A DNA stretch of 17,686 nt from the NCBI GenBank assembly GCA_002367255.1, contig DFBD01000108.1:1004-18689 (forward strand). The letters are read 5' to 3'. This document shows positions 6,181 to 14,170 of the stretch, one piece after another; positions within the stretch are counted from its first letter, which is position 1, and the number at the start of each line of letters is the position of its first letter. The position numbers and the translations under genes are program-made. The DNA comes from Rhodobacterales bacterium UBA3089 (GTDB lineage: Bacteria; Pseudomonadota; Alphaproteobacteria; Rhodobacterales; Rhodobacteraceae). The notes below the pieces were generated by a model. That model made no database searches. It was not told the origin of the DNA and was given only the letters and a program-made list of their open reading frames with translations.

Positions 6181-7341
6181 TTACAGTTCGATGATTTTTA
6201 CACCCTTGGGCGTGGCTGACAGGGCGATCTCGCCATTACGCAGGCGCAAAGCATCATCCCCGAAAACCTCTTTACGCCAACCGTTTAGGGCTTTTACGTC
6301 CTCATCGTCACCATTCGCAATCGCATCCAGATCATTTGCGGTTGCAATCAATTTTGGAGCAACTTTGTATCTCTCGGCTTTGGACTTAAGCAATACCCGA
6401 AGCAAATCCCCAAGCGATTCTGTACCGTTTTTCTTTACGCGTGCTAGTGGCGCTTTTGGTAAATCTTCCTGTGGGCATGCCTCGCCTGCTTTCACAGCGG
6501 CCAAAATTCCGTCCGCTATCGCGCCTTTACGAGCCTCGCGCAGCAAAAGGCGCGAACGGTTAAGATCTTCGTAGGTTTTCGGGCGAGTCGAGGCCAGTTC
6601 GATCAACGCATCGTCTTTCATCACACGGTTGCGCGGGATATTGCGTGTCTGTGCGGTGATCTCGCGAAATTGAGCCAGCTCCCGGACAACGGCCAGAAAA
6701 CGACCGGATGTTGTGCGGGTTTTCAGGCGTTTCCAAGCATTGCGCGGCTCTATCCGATAGGTCGCCGGATCGGTTAGAATTGCCTCTTCCTCGGTCACCC
6801 AACTGGTGCGGTCTGTCTTTGTTAACTGTTTATCAAGGTGTTCATAAATAACCCTAAGATGCGTCACATCCGCCAGCGCATAGGTTTTCTGTTTATCAGA
6901 CAGCGGTCGACGACTCCAATCTGTGAAACGGGAAGACTTGTCGACGCCCGCATTGACAATCTGGCGGACCAGTTTTTCGTACCCCACCTGTTCTCCAAAA
7001 CCGCAAACCATCGCGGCGATTTGCGTGTCGAAGAACGGCTCGGGTATCACCCCGCCTTCAATGCAAAAAATCTCCAGGTCCTGACGGGCAGCATGGAATA
7101 CTTTCACAACGTCGGTGTTTTTGAAAAGCTCGTACATCGGTGCCAGATCAATGCCGTTGGCGAGTGGGTCGATAATCACCGCGTTTTCATCGCCCTCGCC
7201 CGGATAGGCCATCTGAACCAAGCACAGTTGCGAATAGTAAGTGCGTTCACGCAGGAATTCCGTATCCACAGTCACATAGGGCTGTGAAGCACATTCGTCA
7301 CAGAACTTGGCTAAATCTTCTGTCTTTGTAATAGTTTTCAT
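6181..7341 (-). CDS. rnd: Ribonuclease D, 3'-5' exoribonuclease
   Basis: This 386-residue DEDD exonuclease trims the 3' ends of tRNA and other stable RNAs. Exo I is DTEFLRE (26-32, with Asp26 and Glu28), Exo II is FHAARQDLEIF (82-92, Asp88) and Exo III is YALADVTHL (154-162, Tyr154 and Asp158), the DEDDy signature. Residues about 205-285 contain an HRDC-type helical domain, and a further helical region follows to the end, as usual for RNase D. The ATG lies 2 nt after the prfB stop. The prfB stop region also supplies the only Shine-Dalgarno-like bases (GGAT), so translation is probably coupled to prfB. All catalytic residues are present. Confidence 0.93.
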   Translation of the reverse strand: MKTITKTEDLAKFCDECASQPYVTVDTEFLRERTYYSQLCLVQMAYPGEGDENAVIIDPLANGIDLAPMYELFKNTDVVKVFHAARQDLEIFCIEGGVIPEPFFDTQIAAMVCGFGEQVGYEKLVRQIVNAGVDKSSRFTDWSRRPLSDKQKTYALADVTHLRVIYEHLDKQLTKTDRTSWVTEEEAILTDPATYRIEPRNAWKRLKTRTTSGRFLAVVRELAQFREITAQTRNIPRNRVMKDDALIELASTRPKTYEDLNRSRLLLREARKGAIADGILAAVKAGEACPQEDLPKAPLARVKKNGTESLGDLLRVLLKSKAERYKVAPKLIATANDLDAIANGDDEDVKALNGWRKEVFGDDALRLRNGEIALSATPKGVKIIEL

Positions 7342-7343
7342 CG

Positions 7344-8468
7344 TTATCCGTTCTGTGCGTCGGCACGGGATTTCCCTGCCACATCTTGCGCCAGTGTTGC
7401 CGCCATAAATCTGTCGAGGTCGCCATCAAGAACACCTTGTGTATCAGATGTTTCCTCGTTTGTGCGTAAATCTTTAACCATTTGGTAGGGTTGCAGAACG
7501 TAAGACCGTATCTGGTTGCCCCAACCCGCATCGCCCTTACTTTCGTGCGCGTCCTGAATGGATTCAGTTCGCTTGCGCATCTCTATTTCATAAAGCCGCG
7601 ATTTAAGCGCGGCCATACAGTTAGCCCGGTTTTGGTGCTGCGATTTAACCGAACTTGTCACGACAATCCCCGATGGAATATGCGTGATACGCACCGCGGA
7701 ATCCGTGGTGTTAACGTGCTGACCACCCGCCCCCGAGGAACGAAAAGTGTCCACACGAATATCCGACGGGTTAATATCAATCTCGATATTATCGTCGATC
7801 ACCGGATACACCCAGACCGAGCTGAACGATGTATGACGTTTTGCGGCACTATCAAACGGCGAAATTCGCACCAACCTATGAACACCGCTTTCGCTTTTCA
7901 ACCAACCGTAGGCGTTATGCCCTTTGATCTGATAGGTCACCGATTTAATGCCAGCCTCGTCGCCCGCGTTATACGACATAGTCTCGACGCTATAGCCCTT
8001 CTTCTCGGCCCAGCGAACGTACATACGTGCCAGCATCGATGCCCAGTCGCAGCTTTCCGTGCCACCTGCCCCGGCGTTGATCTCGATGAACGTGTCGTTG
8101 GCATCAGCTTCACCACTAAGCAAGGCTTCTAGTTCCAGCTTGGCGGCAAGAACCGTCAATTTGGCGATTGTGTTCTCGGCGTCAGTGATAACCTCTTGGT
8201 CGTCTTCCATCTCGCCCAACTCGATCATATCGACGTTATCTTGCAGATCACCCGCCAGAGATTTGTAATTGTCCATGGCATCAACAAGATTCTGACGTTC
8301 CCGCATCAGCTTTTGTGCGCGTTCAGGATTGTCCCACAATGTCGGGTCCTCGGACATCGCGTCGAATTCTTCCATGCGGTGCGCGGCGGTTTCCCAATCC
8401 ATACGTTGGCGCAGTAGGTTCAGCGATTTCTCGATCTCGACGACCTGTTTTTCTGTTTCTGCGCGCAT
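7344..8468 (-). CDS. prfB: Peptide chain release factor 2
   Basis: This 374-residue class I release factor recognises UGA and UAA stop codons and triggers peptide release on the ribosome. An N-terminal helical domain (about 1-110) precedes the core. The codon-recognition tripeptide SPF (203-205) identifies RF2 rather than RF1. GAGGQHVN (246-253) holds the catalytic GGQ (248-250), whose Gln is normally methylated by PrmC. The frame is uninterrupted from an ATG with a GGAG Shine-Dalgarno, so the programmed +1 frameshift that controls RF2 in many bacteria is absent. It lies 69 nt after PBP1A and 2 nt before RNase D. Confidence 0.97.
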   Translation of the reverse strand: MRAETEKQVVEIEKSLNLLRQRMDWETAAHRMEEFDAMSEDPTLWDNPERAQKLMRERQNLVDAMDNYKSLAGDLQDNVDMIELGEMEDDQEVITDAENTIAKLTVLAAKLELEALLSGEADANDTFIEINAGAGGTESCDWASMLARMYVRWAEKKGYSVETMSYNAGDEAGIKSVTYQIKGHNAYGWLKSESGVHRLVRISPFDSAAKRHTSFSSVWVYPVIDDNIEIDINPSDIRVDTFRSSGAGGQHVNTTDSAVRITHIPSGIVVTSSVKSQHQNRANCMAALKSRLYEIEMRKRTESIQDAHESKGDAGWGNQIRSYVLQPYQMVKDLRTNEETSDTQGVLDGDLDRFMAATLAQDVAGKSRADAQNG

Positions 8469-8537
8469 TGGTAGGCTCCGAAAGGATGTGTTGAGTTAGC
8501 CGTATCTAACCAACCCAGCCAAAAGGGTAAAGAGGTG

Positions 8538-11084
8538 TCAGTAAAGCCCGCCGCTGGAAAGCCCGCCGAAGGTCGGCTTGACGGGGATGATAACCTGTTC
8601 GCCACCGATAATGACGGTCTCGTAGGTTTCGCCCTCGCCGCGGTTAAAGAACAGCAAATCGCGGCCCATCACAAAACCGCCATCGATGAACTCGCCATAT
8701 GAACCGTAGCCCGGTTCTTCACCCTGACGGAACAACTCGCTGACAACATAATCGCCCTCTTCGTCGTCATTCAGGCGCACGCCAGTGTAGCGGTCGATCT
8801 TAACAAACACCGAACCTGGTGGCACTTCGTGATCCACAGTTGGGAACATTTCCAATGCCACTTTCATGAATTCCGAAAATACCGGCCCACAGAGTGTTCC
8901 ACCATAAGCCCCGCGGCCCATCGGTTTCGGCGTATCGAACCCGATATAACAGCCCGCCACGATCTTGGGCGTAAACCCGATGAACCACGCGTCTTTCGCT
9001 TGGTTGGTCGTACCGGTTTTGCCCGCGATAGGCACATTCAGAACCGCGCCGACCGTGCTGGCCGCCGTACCATTACGCACAACCCCCTGCATCATCGAGG
9101 TCAGCTGGTACGCTGTAATATGGTCCATAATCCGGACCGAGTTGTCTTTGACCCAGGGTTCGCGATCCATGGCCATTTCAAACCCCTGACAATCCTCGCA
9201 GTCGCGTTGATCGTGGCGGAAAACGGTGTTGCCATAGCGATCCTGCACGCGATCCACCAAGGTTGGTTCCACACGTTTACCGCCGTTTGCAAACATCGCA
9301 TATGCGGCTACCATCTTGAACAGTGTCGTTTCGCCTGCGCCAAGCGAATAGGAAATCAACTCGGGCATATCATCATAAACGCCGAAACGTTCGGCATAAG
9401 CGCTGACCACGTCCATTCCGACGTTTTGGGCGATACGGATGGTCATCAAATTTCGCGAGTATTCAATCCCCGTGCGCATCGGCGCCGGACCATAAAACTT
9501 GCGCGAGGAATTCTGCGGCCGCCAAATACCTTCGGCGGTTTCCACTTCGATCGGGGCATCAACCACGATCGTTGCGGGCGTATAGCCATTGTCCAGCGCA
9601 GACGCAAAAACGAAAGGTTTAAATGCCGAACCCGGTTGGCGGTTTGCCTGTGTGGCGCGATTGAAGACGCTGGTCTGGTAACTGAATCCGCCTTGCATCG
9701 CCAAAACGCGCCCGGTTTGTGTGTCCATAGCCATGAACGCGCCTTGCAAGGCGGGCACTTGCTGCATTTCCCAGAACTGGAACTCGTCGCCTTTCATGTT
9801 GGCCGAAACAAGAACCACGTCGCCAAGTGCCCAAATATCCGACGCTATTTTCGGAGTGCCGCGCGGGTTGTTATCCTCGTCAACCGTGCGCGCCCATGTG
9901 GTGTCGGCTACCTTCAGATAATGTCCGTCTTCGTCTTCCTCGACACCTTCAATGCCAATGCGAACCGAACTGTCACCAACCTTGGTTACAACCGCCAGGT
10001 GCCAATCCTCAACATCACGCGGCAGGCGGAGATCGTCCAGCGCATCACGCCACTCTTCTTCAGACAAGGTATCTGCGGCTTCGATGTTGGCCAATGGTCC
10101 CCAGTAAATTTCCAACGCCCGATCATATTCAACAAGCCGGTTTTGCAACGCCTTGGCCGCAACACGTTGCAGTTCAGGATCCATAGTTGAACGAATAGCC
10201 AAACCACCGGAAAATAATTCCTCTTCCCCGATCGAGCGGGATAGCTGGCGGCGAATTTCGTCAGTAAAGTAACTGCGCGGCGGCATTTGAGATCGCGCCG
10301 AGGGCAGCTCTCCACCCTGTACGGTTAACAATGGTGCTGCTGCGGATGTCTCAAATTCTTCCTCGGTGATATACCCGTTCTCGAACATTTCTTTAAGGAT
10401 GAAATTCCGGCGGCTGACAGCTTTGTCGTGGTTACGAACCGGATGGTAATCGTTTGGTGCTTTTGGGTGTACTGCTAGGAAAGCCGCTTCCGCAACTGAC
10501 AACTCCTCAAGCGTCTTGCCGAAATATGTCTGAGCAGCCGCGGTTACCCCGTAAGAGTTACGGCCCAGAAAAATTTCGTTAAGATATAGGCTGAGGATTT
10601 CATCTTTGCTTAGTATATTGTTAACTCGGGCCGCTAGTACGATTTCTTTGACCTTACGCTCCAGTTTGCGCGAACCATCCAGCAAGAAATTCTTCATAAC
10701 CTGCTGTGGAATGGTCGAGGCCCCACGGAGTCTCTCCCCTCTCGCTGCATCAATCAACGCTTTCAAAATCCCCAAGGGGTCGTAACCGGCATGGTTATAG
10801 AAGTTCTTGTCTTCGGCACTGATAAAGGCGGCTTTAACCACTTCAGGGATTTCATCAATCGGTGTGAATATCCGCCGTTCGCGCGCGAATTCATCCATAA
10901 CCAATCCGCGACCCGAATATATCCGGGACAAGGTTGGTGGTTCATATAGTGCCAGCTGTTCAGGGTTAGGCAGGTCTTGGCTGTAAATCCAGAATAGGGT
11001 CATCAACCCCATTCCGCCCATAATTACGCCTAAAATGGCCCAACTAAACAGGAACCCGAATAAATTCAAAATGGCTCTTAGCAA
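8538..11084 (-). CDS. mrcA: Penicillin-binding protein 1A (bifunctional transglycosylase/transpeptidase)
   Basis: This 848-residue class A PBP polymerises and crosslinks peptidoglycan at the inner membrane. One membrane anchor (about 10-34) faces the periplasm. The transglycosylase domain has EDKNFYNHAGYD (91-102, catalytic Glu91), GASTIPQQ (121-128), RKVKEI (143-148) and the EIFLGRNSYG element (170-179). A region of about 360-445 resembles the OB-fold insert of PBP1A. The transpeptidase has SAFK (486-489), SRN (543-545) and KTGT (689-692), so both activities look intact. Translation starts at TTG, supported by a GGAGG Shine-Dalgarno (11094-11098) with 9-nt spacing and by the family N-terminus. 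A promoter lies just upstream. In related genomes I recall an N-acetylmuramoyl-L-alanine amidase gene at this position next to rne; none is present here. Confidence 0.96.
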   Translation of the reverse strand: MLRAILNLFGFLFSWAILGVIMGGMGLMTLFWIYSQDLPNPEQLALYEPPTLSRIYSGRGLVMDEFARERRIFTPIDEIPEVVKAAFISAEDKNFYNHAGYDPLGILKALIDAARGERLRGASTIPQQVMKNFLLDGSRKLERKVKEIVLAARVNNILSKDEILSLYLNEIFLGRNSYGVTAAAQTYFGKTLEELSVAEAAFLAVHPKAPNDYHPVRNHDKAVSRRNFILKEMFENGYITEEEFETSAAAPLLTVQGGELPSARSQMPPRSYFTDEIRRQLSRSIGEEELFSGGLAIRSTMDPELQRVAAKALQNRLVEYDRALEIYWGPLANIEAADTLSEEEWRDALDDLRLPRDVEDWHLAVVTKVGDSSVRIGIEGVEEDEDGHYLKVADTTWARTVDEDNNPRGTPKIASDIWALGDVVLVSANMKGDEFQFWEMQQVPALQGAFMAMDTQTGRVLAMQGGFSYQTSVFNRATQANRQPGSAFKPFVFASALDNGYTPATIVVDAPIEVETAEGIWRPQNSSRKFYGPAPMRTGIEYSRNLMTIRIAQNVGMDVVSAYAERFGVYDDMPELISYSLGAGETTLFKMVAAYAMFANGGKRVEPTLVDRVQDRYGNTVFRHDQRDCEDCQGFEMAMDREPWVKDNSVRIMDHITAYQLTSMMQGVVRNGTAASTVGAVLNVPIAGKTGTTNQAKDAWFIGFTPKIVAGCYIGFDTPKPMGRGAYGGTLCGPVFSEFMKVALEMFPTVDHEVPPGSVFVKIDRYTGVRLNDDEEGDYVVSELFRQGEEPGYGSYGEFIDGGFVMGRDLLFFNRGEGETYETVIIGGEQVIIPVKPTFGGLSSGGLY

Positions 11085-11110
11085 ACGACTCTACCTCCGT
11101 GTCATCTCTC

Positions 11111-11139
11111 CGTATAGTCGAGGGCGCGCGGGGCGTCAA
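11111..11139 (-). promoter_or_regulatory. Sigma70-type promoter of the PBP1A gene
   Basis: On the minus strand a -35 TTGACG (11139-11134) and a -10 TATACG (11116-11111) are separated by exactly 17 bp. The predicted RNA start is near 11104, giving a leader of about 20 nt that contains the GGAGG ribosome site. This would drive PBP1A and, by read-through, prfB and RNase D. Confidence 0.65.
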
Positions 11140-11592
11140 AACTCCATTGGGGGTATGCCCCTAATTTAGGCATGTGTCGGAAATAATTCGCCGATTGCTA
11201 CTTATATTGTGATTTAGGTTGTATTACATTCAAGCGTAAGGCTAATGTAGCCGAACTGGGTCCGTTGTGAATAGCATGTTCCGGATGTCAGTCGAAAAGT
11301 TTTGTTGCATCCGTGCATTATTGGCAGTGAATGCCACGCGGAATGTGACAGGCGCTAAGCGCCACCCGCTAATTCTGCGCTATCCGTTAGATGGTTGCAG
11401 CTACAACAATCAGGCACTTTTTTGTGCCGGAGAGATAACCGCGATGAAACGCGTTGATACAGGCAGAGAATTTCACGGGGGCAGTTTGCCTTCCGTTTTT
11501 GCTATGTCCGCGCGTTATTCCCAAAAATATAGCACGTCCAGCCCGCCGTCGTTAGTAAACGAGGCGCCGCCCGGCCGTCGCAGAAAGCTTAC
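11140..11592 (+). promoter_or_regulatory. Gene-free 453-nt region, probable promoter and structured leader of rne
   Basis: No convincing protein is encoded: open frames here have atypical composition. Several inverted repeats are visible. ATGCC-type arms flank 11155-11173. GGCGCTAAGCGCC (11351-11363) is a 13-nt palindrome able to fold with a UAA loop. GGCAC-T6-GTGCC (11413-11428) is a hairpin with a six-U loop. TCGTT-AGTA-AACGA (11549-11562) is a small hairpin about 30 nt before the rne start. In enterobacteria the long rne leader is cleaved by RNase E itself to set its level; an analogous role is inferred here. No strong promoter match was found. Confidence 0.5.
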
Positions 11593-14136
11593 ATGTCAAA
11601 GAAAATGCTTATCGATGCCACCCACGCCGAGGAAACTCGGGTTGTGGTGGTTGAAGGAAACAAGGTTGACGAATTTGACTTTGAATCCCTTAATAAACGC
11701 CAGCTCGCTGGCAATATCTACCTAGCAAAAATCACGCGGGTTGAACCCTCGCTTCAGGCTGCATTCGTTGATTACGGTGGGAATCGTCATGGTTTCCTTG
11801 CGTTTTCCGAGGTACATCCGGATTACTACCAAATCCCCGCTGCGGATCGTAAGGCTATTCTTGATGAAGAGGCCGAAGACGTAGCCCGCCAGCGCGACGA
11901 AGAAGAAAAAGCCGAACTGACCAAATCCCGTTCGCGCCGTCGTCGTCGCAAACCAACAGAGGCCGCCAGCGATGGTGCGCCAAGTGTCGAAGATGCGGTG
12001 ATCTCAGAAGAAGCCCCGGGTGAAGGCGATCAACCCGATATCGTTGAAGTGCCCGAAGCACCAAGCGAAGCCCCTGTAGAAGTCGCGGCCAAGGAAGCTG
12101 CGACTGAAGAAGCTGTGGCCGAAGAAACACCTGAGGCTCCGGCCGACGACTCCAAGGAAGCCCCTGTTTCTGAAGAAGCGACAGAAGAAGCCAAACTGGA
12201 AACACCGGAGGAGCAGCCAGAAGTTGACGCCCCTGCCGAGGAGGTCATTACCGAAAAGGTAAAGGAAGCCCCTGCTCCACGTCGTCAACGCGCACGCCGT
12301 TACAAAATTCAGGAAGTTATCAAGGTTCGTCAGATCCTGCTGGTTCAGGTCGTTAAAGAAGAACGCGGCAACAAAGGTGCGGCCCTGACAACATACCTGT
12401 CCCTAGCTGGCCGGTATTGCGTTCTTATGCCAAATACGGCACGTGGCGGCGGCATTAGCCGTAAGATCACCAACGTCAGCGACCGCAAAAAACTGAAAGA
12501 TATCGCAAGCAGCATCAACGTGCCGCAAGGCGCAGGCCTGATCGTCCGGACCGCTGGTGCAAAACGCACCAAGACCGAGATCAACCGCGATTACGAATAC
12601 CTGCTGCGCCAATGGGAACAGATCCGCGAATTAACGCTGAAATCCATGGCGCCCGAGCATATCTACGAAGAAGGTAGCCTGATTAAACGTTCGATCCGCG
12701 ATCTTTATAACAGCGAAATCGACGAGATCATCATCGATGGTGAACGTGGCTATAACGAGGCCAAGGAATATATGGGCATGCTCATGCCTTCCCACGCCAA
12801 GAACGTTAAGCTTTATAAAGACGTGCTGCCGCTATTTTCACGCTTTCAAGTCGAAACATACCTTTCGGGCATGTTCAACCCGACGGTTCAGCTGAAATCC
12901 GGTGGCTATATCGTTATCGGCATTACCGAGGCCCTTGTAGCTATCGACGTGAACTCCGGTCGTGCGACCAAAGAAAGCTCGATCGAGGAAACCGCGCGTA
13001 AGACAAACCTTGAAGCTGCCGAAGAAGTTGCGCGGCAACTGCGTCTGCGTGACCTCGCTGGCCTGATCGTGATTGATTTCATCGACATGGAAGACCGCCG
13101 CAACAATATCGCGGTTGAAAAACGCATTAAAGACAAGCTGAAAACCGACCGTGCCCGTATCCAGATCGGCCGTATTTCCAGCTTTGGTTTGATGGAAATG
13201 TCACGCCAACGTCTGCGCCCGGGTATGTTGGAAGCCTCCACTCAGCCTTGCCCGCATTGCCACGGCACGGGGATTACGCGTTCCGACGATTCCATGTCGC
13301 TGGCCATTCTGCGCGAGCTTGAAGAAGAAGGCGTTCGCCGTCGTTGCAAAGAGGTGCTCGTTAGTGTGCCGATCAACGTCGCGAACTACATGCTGAACCA
13401 GAAACGTGAACACGTCGCGATGATCGAAGGGCGTTTTGGTCTTTCCGTCCGTATCGAGGCTGACCCGCATTTGATCAGCCCTGAATACCGTGTCGAGCGT
13501 TTGAAGGTAGCAACGCGCATCGTTCCCGAACCCGAGGTTCTGGAAACAGCGGCCATCGAATACGCACCGGAAGTCCTTGAAGATAACGCGGATACCGTAT
13601 CTGCTACGCCTGAAACTGACGAGGAAGGTGCGCCCAAGAAACGTCGTCGTCGTCGTCGTCGTGGTGGTAAAGGCCGCAATGGCGATCAACAGAACGGTGA
13701 AGAGACTTCGGAAGAAAACTCCGAGACCGAGGCCGCTTCTTCGGACGAAGTAACCGAAGAGAAGCCTGCCGAAGACGAAAAACCGAAGCGTTCTCGTACG
13801 CGCCGTCGTAAAACGGACGTAGTGGTCGAGGATAAAGCCGAAGAAAATGCTGATACAGCCGAGGCCGAAGCGCCCGCGCTTGTAGAAGTTCCCGAAGGCA
13901 AACCCGAGGTTGCAGAAAAGCCCAAGCGCAAACGTGCACCCCGTAAGCCAAAGGTCGTCGAAGAAGTCGTGGAAGCACCAGTTGAAGCTGTTGCGCCCGA
14001 ACCGGCACCCGAGCCGGAACCTGTACCCGAACCCGAACCGACGCCCGAGCCGGAGCCCGTACCCGAGCCGGTAGTTGAACAAAAACCGGAAGAACCCCAA
14101 AAGCCAAAACGGCGCGGTTGGTGGTCTCTTAAATAA
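11593..14136 (+). CDS. rne: Ribonuclease E (endoribonuclease and degradosome scaffold)
   Basis: This 847-residue endoribonuclease starts mRNA decay and processes rRNA and tRNA precursors. The S1 RNA-binding domain begins at about residue 35 (GNIYLAKITRVEPSLQAAFV) but is interrupted at about 90-230 by an acidic, Ala/Glu/Pro-rich insert, a feature of alphaproteobacterial RNase E. It resumes at about 236. The catalytic domain has AIDVNSG (450-456, Asp452) and VIDFIDMED (493-501, Asp495 and Asp498), the magnesium site. CPHCHGTG (553-560) is the zinc-link. After about 650 comes the disordered scaffold: seven consecutive Arg (684-690), more Arg-rich patches that probably bind RNA, a Pro-Glu repeat (about 802-826) and a conserved KRRGWWSLK tail. 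It is shorter than the 1061-residue E. coli enzyme. The ATG has only a weak AGAAAG upstream, so translation may be limited or structure-controlled. Confidence 0.96.
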   Translation: MSKKMLIDATHAEETRVVVVEGNKVDEFDFESLNKRQLAGNIYLAKITRVEPSLQAAFVDYGGNRHGFLAFSEVHPDYYQIPAADRKAILDEEAEDVARQRDEEEKAELTKSRSRRRRRKPTEAASDGAPSVEDAVISEEAPGEGDQPDIVEVPEAPSEAPVEVAAKEAATEEAVAEETPEAPADDSKEAPVSEEATEEAKLETPEEQPEVDAPAEEVITEKVKEAPAPRRQRARRYKIQEVIKVRQILLVQVVKEERGNKGAALTTYLSLAGRYCVLMPNTARGGGISRKITNVSDRKKLKDIASSINVPQGAGLIVRTAGAKRTKTEINRDYEYLLRQWEQIRELTLKSMAPEHIYEEGSLIKRSIRDLYNSEIDEIIIDGERGYNEAKEYMGMLMPSHAKNVKLYKDVLPLFSRFQVETYLSGMFNPTVQLKSGGYIVIGITEALVAIDVNSGRATKESSIEETARKTNLEAAEEVARQLRLRDLAGLIVIDFIDMEDRRNNIAVEKRIKDKLKTDRARIQIGRISSFGLMEMSRQRLRPGMLEASTQPCPHCHGTGITRSDDSMSLAILRELEEEGVRRRCKEVLVSVPINVANYMLNQKREHVAMIEGRFGLSVRIEADPHLISPEYRVERLKVATRIVPEPEVLETAAIEYAPEVLEDNADTVSATPETDEEGAPKKRRRRRRRGGKGRNGDQQNGEETSEENSETEAASSDEVTEEKPAEDEKPKRSRTRRRKTDVVVEDKAEENADTAEAEAPALVEVPEGKPEVAEKPKRKRAPRKPKVVEEVVEAPVEAVAPEPAPEPEPVPEPEPTPEPEPVPEPVVEQKPEEPQKPKRRGWWSLK
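13642..13662 (+). repeat. Seven-unit CGT trinucleotide repeat inside rne
   Basis: Seven consecutive CGT codons encode the Arg7 run in the RNase E scaffold. Use of one codon throughout makes it a perfect microsatellite, in which copy-number slippage would change the Arg count without a frameshift. Confidence 0.8.
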
Positions 14137-14143
14137 GTTAACG

Positions 14144-14170
14144 AAAAGGCCTCGATCACGGGGCCTTTTT
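14144..14170. terminator. Bidirectional rho-independent terminator between rne and the aminotransferase gene
   Basis: AAAAGGCC (14144-14151) pairs with GGCCTTTT (14162-14169). Inner pairs extend the stem to about 11 bp with one U-G wobble and an AUCA loop. A five-T run (14166-14170) follows on the plus strand and a T4 run on the minus strand. It starts 7 nt after the rne stop. The aminotransferase stop TGA (14158-14156) lies in the loop, so one element can end both converging transcripts. Confidence 0.85.

Noticed and set aside
8495..8510. GTTAG-N6-CTAAC hairpin between PBP1A and prfB
   Set aside because: Only 5 bp, no T-run; too weak to call a terminator.
8829..10190. 453-codon open frame on the plus strand antisense to PBP1A
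   Set aside because: It lies wholly inside PBP1A, has no recognisable motif and reflects the codon bias of the true gene.
11267..11725. 152-codon plus-strand frame in the rne leader
   Set aside because: GTG start without a ribosome site, overlaps rne out of frame by 133 nt, and its composition is unlike a protein.
13978..14070. Repeated CCCGAGCC-like DNA near the rne 3' end
   Set aside because: It encodes the Pro-Glu repeat of the RNase E tail and is not a CRISPR array or mobile element end.
13201..14100. 299-codon minus-strand frame rich in Phe, Gly and Arg opposite rne
   Set aside because: It mirrors the Glu/Pro/Arg-rich scaffold of RNase E; low-complexity composition and no ribosome site.
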